The notes beneath the pieces were generated by a model, which ran no database searches, was not told the DNA's origin, and saw nothing but the letters and a program-made list of their open reading frames with translations. Below, piece by piece: positions 1 to 6,303 of a stretch of DNA of 18,397 bases. A program made the position numbers and the translations under genes. Position 1 is the stretch's first letter, and the number at the start of each line of letters is the position of its first letter. The DNA is from Nitrososphaerota archaeon (GTDB lineage: Archaea; Thermoproteota; Nitrososphaeria; Nitrososphaerales; UBA57), in NCBI GenBank assembly GCA_002693165.1, contig NZOP01000017.1, positions 3,730 through 22,126 on the forward strand, written 5' to 3'.

Positions 1-9
1 ATTAATAAA

Positions 10-84
10 TGCGGTCGCCGGGATTTGAACCCGAGTTATTAACTTGGCAAGCTAACGTATTAGACCAGACTATACGACGACCGC
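10..84 (-). tRNA. tRNA-Gly (anticodon GCC), no intron
   Basis: Read on the minus strand, the acceptor strand GCGGTCG at 84-78 pairs with CGACCGC at 17-11, and base 10 gives discriminator A. The D-stem is GTAT/ATAC and the anticodon stem TTAGC/GTTAA contains one G-U pair. The 7-base loop TTGCCAA gives anticodon GCC. The T-arm is TCGGG, loop TTCAAAT, CCCGG. CCA is not encoded, as is usual for this archaeal group. It is the only one of the four tRNAs here that folds without removing an insert. It is divergent from tRNA-Ala, with an 85-base AT-rich gap that must hold both promoters. Confidence 0.95.
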
Positions 85-169
85 GCCCTAGATTTAATTA
101 ATATTTCACTTCTTTAAGTTTTGAGCTATTAAATAAAACAATTATGTAGTTACTTAATAATACATTTAA

Positions 170-272
170 GGGCCGGTAGTTCAGCGGTAGAATCGAAAGA
201 TATACTATCCGCTTCGCATGCGGAATGATAAATCATCACGTACGGTCGGGGGTTCAATTCCCCTCCGGTCCA
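170..272 (+). tRNA. tRNA-Ala (anticodon CGC) with about 31 extra bases, probably two non-canonical introns
   Basis: The acceptor strands GGGCCGG (170-176) and CCGGTCC (265-271), with discriminator A at 272, pair fully apart from one G-U. The D-stem is GTTC/GAAT and the T-arm is at 248-264. The anticodon arm is TCCGC, loop TTCGCAT (213-219), GCGGA, giving CGC for alanine. The gene is 103 bases while a mature form needs about 72. The surplus lies on both sides of the anticodon arm: about 13 bases near 195-207, between D-arm and anticodon stem, and about 18 near 225-243, in the variable region. Neither is at the canonical 37/38 site. The second holds a small hairpin (TGAT/ATCA). Exact splice sites are ambiguous by one or two bases and I could not draw a clean bulge-helix-bulge motif. 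Identity is firm; intron boundaries are inference. Confidence 0.88.
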
Positions 273-300
273 TCATATAAATTATTTTTGTTGTGATTCT

Positions 301-307
301 TGATTTT
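301..307 (+). terminator. Possible T-rich terminator after tRNA-Ala
   Basis: A run of T lies about 30 bases after the 3' end of tRNA-Ala, preceded by another T-rich stretch near 284-289. Archaeal transcription often ends at such runs without a hairpin. The assignment rests only on composition and position in an AT-rich genome. Confidence 0.3.
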
Positions 308-344
308 TTATGAAAAGATATACATATGTAAATAAATTAAATTA

Positions 345-354
345 CATTATATAG
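345..354 (+). promoter_or_regulatory. TATA box for the HExxH protein gene
   Basis: The sequence CATTATATAG is centred about 23 bases before the ATG at 373. This spacing fits a leaderless archaeal transcript starting at or near the start codon. No Shine-Dalgarno-like sequence precedes the ATG. Confidence 0.45.
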
Positions 355-372
355 ATATTTATTTGGTGAATT

Positions 373-1146
373 ATGTTGGAATCAAAACGTCAAGATGAAT
401 TTCTTAATCAATCTCTTGCACTTGCTGTGAAAAATATGAGAAATGCAGGATATGAATTACATAATGACGTGATAATTGAAATTGATCCTAATTTGCAATA
501 TATGGGCTATGTAAAAATAGAATCACGTTCTCTCAATGAAGGATTATCTTCTATAGTTGTAGCAGATTGGGCATTGGATTCAGATATGCTTCACGGTTTT
601 ATTCTTCATGAATTATCTCATATCTATTATACAGAAATTAATTCTCCATCTCATCAAACTGATGTTATTGATGAAGTTTTAAATTTAATTATTGAAAATG
701 AAGGTCTCAGTAATTTAGAATCACGTTCTCTCAATGAAGGATTTAACCATTTACAAAATATTATTGTTGACGATATTGTTTTTCAGTTGATGAACAACAC
801 ACGTGATATAAAATTAATTCAAGAATTCTTCTTAACTTGGATGTCCGATCAACCTACGGGAAATAATGTTTTAGATACATCTCTACTAGCTCGCAATGCT
901 TTTGCTCGCGCTTCTTTGAAACGTCGTAATATATTTCATGAAGTATCAGATCAGATGAATATTAAGAATGAACGTTTTCTTTCATTCTACGAACATTCTA
1001 ATAAACAATCATTTGAGATTTTTGAAGATTTTCTTGTAAACTTTAATCTCAATGACATGGATGATTTTTCAACAAAATTACTCGAGTATTTTGAATTAAT
1101 GATAACCCTACTCAGACCTGATAAATCAGTAGAGACTCTTAAATAG
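373..1146 (+). CDS. HExxH-motif protein, putative zinc metallopeptidase of unknown role
   Basis: The 257-residue protein has no signal peptide or membrane segment. Residues 79-83 are HELSH, a match to the HExxH zinc-binding and catalytic motif. A following helix-like region with H126 and the acidic pair D133-D134 could supply a further ligand. The family resembles a small uncharacterised archaeal group (possibly the Pfam family DUF5781; that name is from memory and unverified). Substrate and pathway are unknown. The peptide ESRSLNEG occurs twice, at residues 50-57 and 116-123, encoded by an exact 28-base DNA repeat (518-545 and 716-743), which is unlikely to be ordinary divergence. The gene ends with TAG four bases before the stop of the convergent acyl-CoA synthetase gene. 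The ATG start is supported by a TATA box at leaderless spacing. Confidence 0.8.
   Translation: MLESKRQDEFLNQSLALAVKNMRNAGYELHNDVIIEIDPNLQYMGYVKIESRSLNEGLSSIVVADWALDSDMLHGFILHELSHIYYTEINSPSHQTDVIDEVLNLIIENEGLSNLESRSLNEGFNHLQNIIVDDIVFQLMNNTRDIKLIQEFFLTWMSDQPTGNNVLDTSLLARNAFARASLKRRNIFHEVSDQMNIKNERFLSFYEHSNKQSFEIFEDFLVNFNLNDMDDFSTKLLEYFELMITLLRPDKSVETLK
518..743 (+). repeat. Exact 28-base in-frame direct repeat inside the HExxH gene
   Basis: Bases 518-545 and 716-743 are identical over 28 positions, starting TAGAATCACGTT and ending GAAGGATT. They are 198 bases apart, exactly 66 codons, so both encode ESRSLNEG in the same frame. The surrounding residues show no similarity, so this is a copied segment rather than a repeated domain. 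Confidence 0.9.
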
Positions 1147-1150
1147 TGTT

Positions 1151-2830
1151 TTATTTTTGTTTTAATTCTTTTCTTAAAATTTTTCCTATTAAACTTTTTG
1201 GTAATTCATCCCTAAATTCTATTTCTTTAGGAACTTTGTATCCAGTTAATTTTGTCCTACAAAATTCAATTAATTCTTCTTCACTAGCAGTTTTTCCTTT
1301 TTTGAAAACTACAAATGCTTTAATATATTCAGATAAATCTTTGTTCTTTATTCCTACAGCTGCAGCTTCTGATACATTTTCATTTTCATATAGTACATCT
1401 TCTACATCCCTTGGATATACATTAAATCCAGCTACTTTGATCATGTCTTTTTTACGATCAACAATGTAAAAATAACCTTCTTCATCCATCTTTCCAATAT
1501 CACCTGTTAATAACCAACCATTTTTTATCATATTGTCTGTTTCTTCTTTATTATCCCAGTACCCTTTCATTACAATCGGTCCTTTCACTGCTATTTCACC
1601 AATTTCATTTACTGCACAAAACTCCTCATGGTTCTCACTATTTACTATTGCAATATCACACATTGGTAATGGCACACCTATAGATCCAACTTTTGAAAGA
1701 TTCATATCATGAACTGGGTTAAAAGTTACTGCTCCTGTAGTTTCACTTAATCCATATAGTTCAACTAGGGGGGATTTTGATTTTTCAACAAATTGCTTTA
1801 CTACTGCTTCTGGTAATGCCATTGCAGCTGCAAAAGAAATTCTAAGTGATGATAATTCAGATTTTTTCATATATGGATGATCTATCAATTTTGTAAACAT
1901 GGTAGTAACACCTGGAAATATTGTAATCTTACTCTTCTCGATTGTTTTTAAGACCTGTTTCTCCTCAAAACTAGGCAGTAAAACAACTTTACCACCTGAT
2001 CTCATCATAATCATCTGACCAATAAAACCGAATATATGAAACAACGGAAGTACAATTAGTGCAGTATCGTTGTTCTCTCTTAATTTTACCCATTCACAAA
2101 CCATTTCTACCTCTGTTATGATATTTTTATGTGTTAGCATTGCACCTTTAGATTTTCCTGTAGTTCCTCCAGTGTATTGAAGAGCTGCTATATCATTCGA
2201 TACAGATGTACTTTCTGGTCGAGTAATATCACTTGAATTCAATACTTTTACAAAATCAATTGTATCATCGAATTTTCTTTTTTTAACTTTAACAAATGCT
2301 AGACGTTTTTTTATTCCTGGAAGAAAATCAGTTACACTTGTAGTTATTACTTTTTCAATATTGAGATTTTTTCTTGTTTCGTGAAATCCCTGATATAAAT
2401 CTCTCATAATTGGTTTTTTTACTAAGTCTGTACAAGCAATAACAATCTTTGGATTCGCATCAAGTAATTGTGATTCAATTTCTGCCGGTGTATAAAGAAA
2501 ATTAGTTCCAACTGAAATTGCCCCTGCCTTTAGAATTCCATATAATGCAATTGGAAATTGTGGAATATTTGGTAATAACAGTGCAACACGATCTCCTTTT
2601 TTTACACCTAGTTTTATTAATGCATTTGCAAATTTATTTGAAAGTTCATTAATTTCATTATATGTAAAACTCTTTCCTTGATATTCATATGCTATTTCAT
2701 TTGCATATTTTTTACATATATCATCAATATAATCACCAAAAGATTGTTCAGGAACGTCTATATTGAATCCTAATCCTTCAGGATACTTATCTAACCAAAC
2801 TCTCTGATTGTTTTGATTATTTTCTGACAT
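1151..2830 (-). CDS. AMP-forming acyl-CoA synthetase (long-chain fatty acid-CoA ligase type)
   Basis: The 559-residue cytoplasmic enzyme belongs to the ANL superfamily. It activates a carboxylic acid with ATP to an acyl-adenylate and transfers the acyl group to CoA. All core motifs are visible: the phosphate loop YTGGTTGKSKG (residues 219-229), YGLSETTG (359-366) with the adenine-contacting region, TGD at 442-444 binding the ribose, the hinge RKKDMIKVAG (459-468), and the catalytic lysine K550 in SLIGKILRK. Length is typical. The closest type is the FadD-like medium/long-chain group, but the chain length or aromatic acid used cannot be told from sequence. No other lipid genes are adjacent, so there is no operon clue. 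It is convergent with the HExxH gene, with only four bases between stop codons. The start is ATG at 2830. Confidence 0.93.
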   Translation of the reverse strand: MSENNQNNQRVWLDKYPEGLGFNIDVPEQSFGDYIDDICKKYANEIAYEYQGKSFTYNEINELSNKFANALIKLGVKKGDRVALLLPNIPQFPIALYGILKAGAISVGTNFLYTPAEIESQLLDANPKIVIACTDLVKKPIMRDLYQGFHETRKNLNIEKVITTSVTDFLPGIKKRLAFVKVKKRKFDDTIDFVKVLNSSDITRPESTSVSNDIAALQYTGGTTGKSKGAMLTHKNIITEVEMVCEWVKLRENNDTALIVLPLFHIFGFIGQMIMMRSGGKVVLLPSFEEKQVLKTIEKSKITIFPGVTTMFTKLIDHPYMKKSELSSLRISFAAAMALPEAVVKQFVEKSKSPLVELYGLSETTGAVTFNPVHDMNLSKVGSIGVPLPMCDIAIVNSENHEEFCAVNEIGEIAVKGPIVMKGYWDNKEETDNMIKNGWLLTGDIGKMDEEGYFYIVDRKKDMIKVAGFNVYPRDVEDVLYENENVSEAAAVGIKNKDLSEYIKAFVVFKKGKTASEEELIEFCRTKLTGYKVPKEIEFRDELPKSLIGKILRKELKQK

Positions 2831-2869
2831 ATCTCTTTGTTATTATGTACTGATTGTTAATGAATATTG

Positions 2870-2931
2870 TCTATTTTTTCTTTGATTTTGAACTCAAGAT
2901 TCTATTTTTTCTTTGATTTTGAACCCAAGAT
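2870..2931. repeat. 31-base tandem duplication at the 3' end of the CorA-like gene
   Basis: Bases 2870-2900 and 2901-2931 are two adjacent copies of a 31-base unit differing at one position (T at 2894, C at 2925). The second copy contains the stop codon (2902-2904) and last codons of the CorA-like gene. The first copy lies just past the stop and carries a second TAG in the same relative place. A replication-slippage duplication that left the reading frame intact is the simplest explanation. Confidence 0.85.
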
Positions 2932-3915
2932 TCTTTTCGCTGAGATATATGCAATTGCGGAGGCTCCAATAGTTGAAATTATTAGTATACTGGCTAATTC
3001 AATAAAAATAGAATTTGCATTTGGTATTATTGCAAAAATAGTTGCTAGTGTATTGGGTACTAATACTGCTGTACCAATTACAGTTAACCATAGAATTATC
3101 ATCGAAAGTCGATTAGTTATATTTGTTTGTATGGCATTCACTCCTGTCGAAAGTACTTCCATTACTTGTTCCGCTAATTGAATTTGTCTGTCTAGATCAG
3201 CTAATATAATGTCAAACCGAGATAGAATTTCATCTTTATCACTTAACATTTCCGGATCTCCGTATCTTAATGAATGTACTGTAGTATGTGTTGCCCATAT
3301 GGCAGTTAAGAAAGTAATTATAGCTCTTTTAATTTTTGACATTTCAGCTGCTACGTCTTTACTCATTGTAGATTCATCACTCATTTCAATTTCTAACATC
3401 TGTGCTTTTTCTACAATTAATCTTAATGTATCATAGTTTCTTTCCGAAATTTCATCAATTATTCTTGCAAATAAAATAGTTTGTCTATCTGCCCAAGATT
3501 CTTTACTATGAGGAAGTTTCTTTAATATTGCATCTGAAAACCCTGATAAACGTAATAATTTTTCTGCTTCTTCATCATGAATTGAAATAATTTTATCTTT
3601 TGCAATATAAATTAAAACAGATGATGGTCTGACTATTCCGCTTGAAAAATTAATTAATGGAACTGTTATTCCCAACACATCTCCTGCATCTTCGTAGTTT
3701 GAATAATAACCTCCAAGAACAGCTGCGGGTTCTAATGGTATTCCAAATTCTTTTGCAATTTCCTTTGAACCAGATTCTACATTATCTACTACGCATTCGA
3801 TCCATGACAATGAATTCTTTTTAATGCTTGGCATAATATTATTAAGATCTGATAAATGATTCTTAATTGGAGATCCATCTTCCGATATGGCTGCAAGTTT
3901 TAGGTCCTTTATCAT
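2902..3915 (-). CDS. CorA-like (MIT superfamily) membrane protein lacking the GMN motif
   Basis: The 337-residue protein has a long cytoplasmic, helix-rich N-terminal part (about residues 1-268, with a long acidic helix near 150-265) and two C-terminal membrane segments at about 270-297 and 302-327, ending in a lysine-rich tail. This is the architecture of CorA/Mrs2 divalent-cation channels, which form pentamers. The hallmark YGMN at the end of the first membrane helix is absent: the equivalent region reads VPNTLATIFAIIP. Ion selectivity may therefore differ, or the protein may not be a magnesium channel. The long-helix-plus-two-TM layout and the segment NRLSMIILWLTVIGTAVLVP support the family assignment; function is inference. 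It stands alone on the minus strand downstream of the cupredoxin gene, separated by 215 bases. The start is ATG at 3915. Confidence 0.75.
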   Translation of the reverse strand: MIKDLKLAAISEDGSPIKNHLSDLNNIMPSIKKNSLSWIECVVDNVESGSKEIAKEFGIPLEPAAVLGGYYSNYEDAGDVLGITVPLINFSSGIVRPSSVLIYIAKDKIISIHDEEAEKLLRLSGFSDAILKKLPHSKESWADRQTILFARIIDEISERNYDTLRLIVEKAQMLEIEMSDESTMSKDVAAEMSKIKRAIITFLTAIWATHTTVHSLRYGDPEMLSDKDEILSRFDIILADLDRQIQLAEQVMEVLSTGVNAIQTNITNRLSMIILWLTVIGTAVLVPNTLATIFAIIPNANSIFIELASILIISTIGASAIAYISAKRILGSKSKKK

Positions 3916-4004
3916 TCTATACTACCCCAGAATTAATAACACAATATTGCATTTTATATTAGTAGCTGTTATATTCTGAAAATTTTCATTTTTTGACTCT
4001 AGAT

Positions 4005-4083
4005 ATTGCACAATGTCCGCATATTTCTTCATTTCTCAAAATTGAGCTCAGATTGCCCGTCGATGCTACGGACATTATACAAT
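4005..4083 (-). repeat. 79-base inverted-repeat element in the intergenic region 3916-4130
   Basis: Bases 4005-4019 and 4069-4083 form 15-base inverted arms with two mismatches. In minus-strand RNA both mismatches become G-U pairs, so a transcript from that strand would make a complete 15-pair stem around a loop of about 49 bases. A nested small hairpin (CCGT/ACGG) lies near 4056-4070. The element sits between the cupredoxin stop and the CorA-like start, both on the minus strand. It could be a processing site, a small RNA or the remnant of a tiny mobile element; I saw no target-site duplication. The rest of 3916-4130 is AT-rich with nothing recognisable. Confidence 0.55.
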
Positions 4084-4130
4084 TATTTACTTAATGTACT
4101 ATTTGCCTAAAAATATTATCTTAAGATTTA

Positions 4131-4481
4131 CTAATTAATTATATGTATTTTTCCTTTCATATGTGGATGTATTGTGCAATAATAGTAGAATTCACCTGTC
4201 TCTGTGAATTTATACGAAAAAATCCCTAAAGTTCCTATATCGTCTGATATGTCAATCTGTATTATTTGATCTTTTGCTGCAACGTCGTGCATTGTATTTG
4301 ATGTTACATTATGTTCTTCCGAATCAATATTTATCCAATATATTTTAGTTCCTTTTTCTATATTGATTTCTTCCGGCTGAAACTCAAATCTGTTTATAAT
4401 AATTATCTGTGAGTAATTCAATAAAATTATGACAATTGTAAATGTAATAATTAATAACACTAGAATATTTTTTTTATTCAT
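4131..4481 (-). CDS. Membrane-anchored cupredoxin (blue copper) protein
   Basis: The 116-residue protein starts with a lysine-bearing N-terminus and one hydrophobic segment (about residues 5-22), followed by a short outer-facing domain. Predicted type 1 copper ligands are H57 (EEHNVTS) and the C-terminal cluster C102-x2-H105-x2-M108 in CTIHPHMKG, the plastocyanin/pseudoazurin pattern. It should carry single electrons on the outer face of the membrane. Ammonia-oxidising archaea use many such copper proteins in place of cytochrome c, which fits the proposed host. Its redox partner is unknown, and no respiratory genes are adjacent. It is near the minimum length for a complete cupredoxin fold, which argues for a single-domain carrier rather than an enzyme. 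Confidence 0.88.
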   Translation of the reverse strand: MNKKNILVLLIITFTIVIILLNYSQIIIINRFEFQPEEINIEKGTKIYWINIDSEEHNVTSNTMHDVAAKDQIIQIDISDDIGTLGIFSYKFTETGEFYYYCTIHPHMKGKIHIIN

Positions 4482-4527
4482 TATTCACATATTTATTTCC
4501 TTATTTTTTAATTCATCTATAATAAGA

Positions 4528-4631
4528 GGCCGCCGGTGGGTCTCGAACCCACGACCTGAACCTGTCTGCTTTTGCTGAACCACAGGGTCCTATGCTACCA
4601 ACTACACTACGAATTGACTCAATGATCGGCC
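4528..4631 (-). tRNA. tRNA-His (anticodon GTG) with a canonical intron and an insert in the acceptor stem
   Basis: On the minus strand the gene encodes the extra G(-1) at 4631, expected for histidine, opposite C73 at 4528. The D-arm (4607-4592), T-arm and variable loop are normal. The anticodon stem GGACC/GGTTC (4590-4586, 4562-4558) closes around CT-GTG-G plus A4563 if 16 bases (4579-4564) are removed at the canonical 37/38 site. The 5' acceptor strand is interrupted: GCCG (4630-4627) and TCG (4612-4610) pair with CGGCGGC (4535-4529) only after removal of 14 bases (4626-4613). That insert contains a 4-pair hairpin ATTG/CAAT. The 104-base gene then leaves a 74-base mature RNA. CCA is not encoded. 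The canonical intron is well supported; the acceptor-stem insert is unusual. Confidence 0.9.
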
Positions 4632-4658
4632 ACGTGTACAGACGACCTATCATTAAAT

Positions 4659-4669
4659 GAGTATAAAGA
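4659..4669. promoter_or_regulatory. TATA box upstream of tRNA-His, possibly shared with the small ORF at 4700
   Basis: The plus-strand sequence AGTATAAAGA reads as CTTTATACT on the minus strand and is centred about 30-35 bases before the tRNA-His 5' end, near enough for a TATA box with a short 5' leader. A second AT-rich element (TTTAAAG, 4674-4680) lies about 23 bases before the GTG at 4700 and could serve the plus strand. Confidence 0.5.
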
Positions 4670-4699
4670 TTCATTTAAAGCTGCATGCTAATACTCTAT

Positions 4700-4801
4700 G
4701 TGAAAGGAAAGAGTGAAAATCAGATTCTAAAAAATGTTCGAAATAAGAAAAAAGCTCGTAAGCGAACACGCGGACCTTATCGAAAATCACTTGTTAGTTA
4801 A
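4700..4801 (+). CDS. Putative very small basic protein (33 residues)
   Basis: A GTG at 4700 opens a 33-codon frame ending in TAA at 4799-4801, giving a lysine/arginine-rich peptide whose centre reads NKKKARKRTRGPYRKS. An in-frame ATG at 4685 would add five residues (MLILY). The charge suggests binding to RNA, the ribosome or DNA, but I do not recognise the family and assign no function. The case for a real gene is the non-random composition, a TATA-like element (4674-4680) at leaderless distance from the GTG, and its filling of an otherwise empty gap between tRNA-His and the M20 gene. It overlaps the last 15 bases of the M20 gene in convergent orientation. It is below usual gene-calling length. 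Chance ORFs of this size do occur, so confidence is moderate. Confidence 0.5.
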   Translation: MKGKSENQILKNVRNKKKARKRTRGPYRKSLVS

Positions 4802-5965
4802 TGTCTTTGTTATTAATGTGGCATAAACCTTTGACGCTTCAAGTAATGTATCTATTTTAATAAATTCATCAATAGTGTGTGCTTGTTTAAGAAATCCCGG
4901 ACCATAAATTACTGATGGAATTTTTCCCTGATTGACTAAAATAGACATATCTGTTGTTGCTTTCATACCTGATATTATTGGTTCTTTTTTACATACTTTC
5001 ATTATTGATTTTTTTAGTTCTTGTATTATGGGTTCTGATTCAGAAATTTCAACTGCTTCTCTTACTACTTTCTGCTTAATACTGAATTTTAATCTATTAT
5101 CTTGATTGTATAATCTGTTTAATCTTCTATTTAATTGTAGGATTATCTCTTTTGGTTTTTCATTTGGTAATGTTCTTCTATCTATTGAGGCAGTACATGA
5201 ATCGGGAATCATATTCTGTTTAGTGCCACCTTTAATCAAACCAATATTTATTGATGGATGACCTAATAGTTTATTTTCTTTTTTTTCTAATTCTTTTGAT
5301 ATCTTTTCAATTTCTCTAATAATTTTTGTCATGTTAATTATTGCATTATTTGATTTACTATTTGATTCACTTGAATGTCCTAATTTTCCGTATGTGGTTA
5401 TATTAAACCACATTGTTCCTTTATGTGCTCTATAAATATTTCCATCTGAAGGTTCACCTACTATTGCCATGTCTGCACTAATTTTATCTTCTATAATTTT
5501 TTGTGTTCCTAAACCTGTTGTTTCTTCTCCCATTACTCCTGTAAAAATAATCTTTCCTGAAAAATCATTTTGATATTTTATGATGTTTTTTATAGCTATT
5601 ATCATCGATGCAATAGCTCCTTTCATATCTGTTGATCCACGCCCATACAATTTCTTTCCTTTTATAATTCCTCCTAATGGATCTAATTTCCATTTATTAA
5701 TGTCTCCAATTGGCACTGTATCCAAATGACCATTAAACATAATTGATTTTTTATTATTTCCTTTTGAAATTTCTGCAATTACATTAGCTCTTCTTGATGA
5801 TATCTGTTGTATACGTACGTTCATTCCTAACGATTTTAGAATATCTGAAAGATATTCACAAATTTCTTGTTCTCCAGATTGTTCATCACTTGGAATTCTA
5901 ATTAATTTCTGTGCAAGTTTTGTTATTTCATCTAGTTGTATTTTAGACGTAATTTCTGAATCCAA
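4787..5965 (-). CDS. M20 family peptidase / deacylase (ArgE, DapE, CPG2-like)
   Basis: This 392-residue metal-dependent hydrolase has the two-zinc catalytic layout of M20 enzymes: H80-x-D82 in FNGHLDTVP, D113 in GRGSTDMKG (bridging ligand), the catalytic pair E147-E148 in GVMGEETTG, E171 in VGEPSD, and a C-terminal histidine in QAHTIDEF. The dimerisation (lid) domain is inserted between about residues 180 and 290, starting at the usual YGKLGHSS. Length is normal. Members remove acyl groups from acetylornithine or succinyl-diaminopimelate, or cleave dipeptides; the sequence alone does not decide, and no lysine or arginine genes are adjacent. The start is TTG at 5965, chosen because a TATA box lies about 28 bases upstream and no ATG is near. 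It is divergent from the acylphosphatase. Confidence 0.9.
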   Translation of the reverse strand: MDSEITSKIQLDEITKLAQKLIRIPSDEQSGEQEICEYLSDILKSLGMNVRIQQISSRRANVIAEISKGNNKKSIMFNGHLDTVPIGDINKWKLDPLGGIIKGKKLYGRGSTDMKGAIASMIIAIKNIIKYQNDFSGKIIFTGVMGEETTGLGTQKIIEDKISADMAIVGEPSDGNIYRAHKGTMWFNITTYGKLGHSSESNSKSNNAIINMTKIIREIEKISKELEKKENKLLGHPSINIGLIKGGTKQNMIPDSCTASIDRRTLPNEKPKEIILQLNRRLNRLYNQDNRLKFSIKQKVVREAVEISESEPIIQELKKSIMKVCKKEPIISGMKATTDMSILVNQGKIPSVIYGPGFLKQAHTIDEFIKIDTLLEASKVYATLITKTLTNK

Positions 5966-5988
5966 CGCTAATTTCTTTTGTATAGCGA

Positions 5989-5999
5989 GATTTTATAAC
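5989..5999. promoter_or_regulatory. Shared TATA region of the divergent M20 and acylphosphatase genes
   Basis: GATTTTATAAC reads as GTTATAAAATC on the opposite strand. Its centre is about 29 bases from both the TTG of the M20 gene (5965) and the ATG of the acylphosphatase (6024), the expected distance for leaderless transcripts in both directions. No other TATA-like element of equal quality lies in the 58-base gap. Confidence 0.6.
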
Positions 6000-6023
6000 C
6001 CTTCCCGCTAAAATATTGTTAAA

Positions 6024-6299
6024 ATGATTAAAAAGATGCAGATTATTGTAACTGGAAACGTACAAGGTGTTGGTTTTAGAGCTTTTATTCGAAATCGAGC
6101 GCTTAAAAATGATATCTGCGGGTGGGTGAGAAATCTAGATGATGGAAGTGTAGAAGCATTATTGTCTGGTTCTCAAGAAAATTTAGATAAACTTATTCCA
6201 ATCATAAAGAATGGCACACCTTGGAGTAAAGTTTCAGATGTTCGAATAGATTTTGTAGATATTGACGATGATCTTACTTCGTTTGAAATTACGAATTAG
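6024..6299 (+). CDS. acyP: Acylphosphatase
   Basis: The 91-residue protein matches the small acylphosphatase fold in full length. The phosphate-binding loop GNVQGVGFR ends in catalytic R19, and N37 in GWVRNLDDG is the second catalytic residue. The segment DGSVEALLSG follows as in the family. It hydrolyses carboxyl-phosphate bonds of small acyl phosphates such as acetyl or carbamoyl phosphate in the cytoplasm; the physiological substrate is unsettled even in well-studied species. The ATG start is supported by the TATA box about 29 bases upstream. It is convergent with cofC, with four bases between stops. Confidence 0.95.
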   Translation: MIKKMQIIVTGNVQGVGFRAFIRNRALKNDICGWVRNLDDGSVEALLSGSQENLDKLIPIIKNGTPWSKVSDVRIDFVDIDDDLTSFEITN

Positions 6300-6303
6300 T
6301 GCA

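Noticed and set aside
1146..1469. A 107-codon plus-strand frame within the acyl-CoA synthetase gene
   Set aside because: It is the antisense shadow of a gene with complete family motifs; its low-complexity Ser/Phe/Leu content is typical of shadows in AT-rich DNA.
4005..4083. CRISPR repeat or full insertion sequence at the inverted repeat
   Set aside because: There is only one pair of arms, no spacers, no transposase frame and no target-site duplication.
4528..4631. tRNA-His as a permuted or split tRNA gene
   Set aside because: Both halves lie in normal order in one 104-base unit with correct ends; only internal inserts need to be removed.
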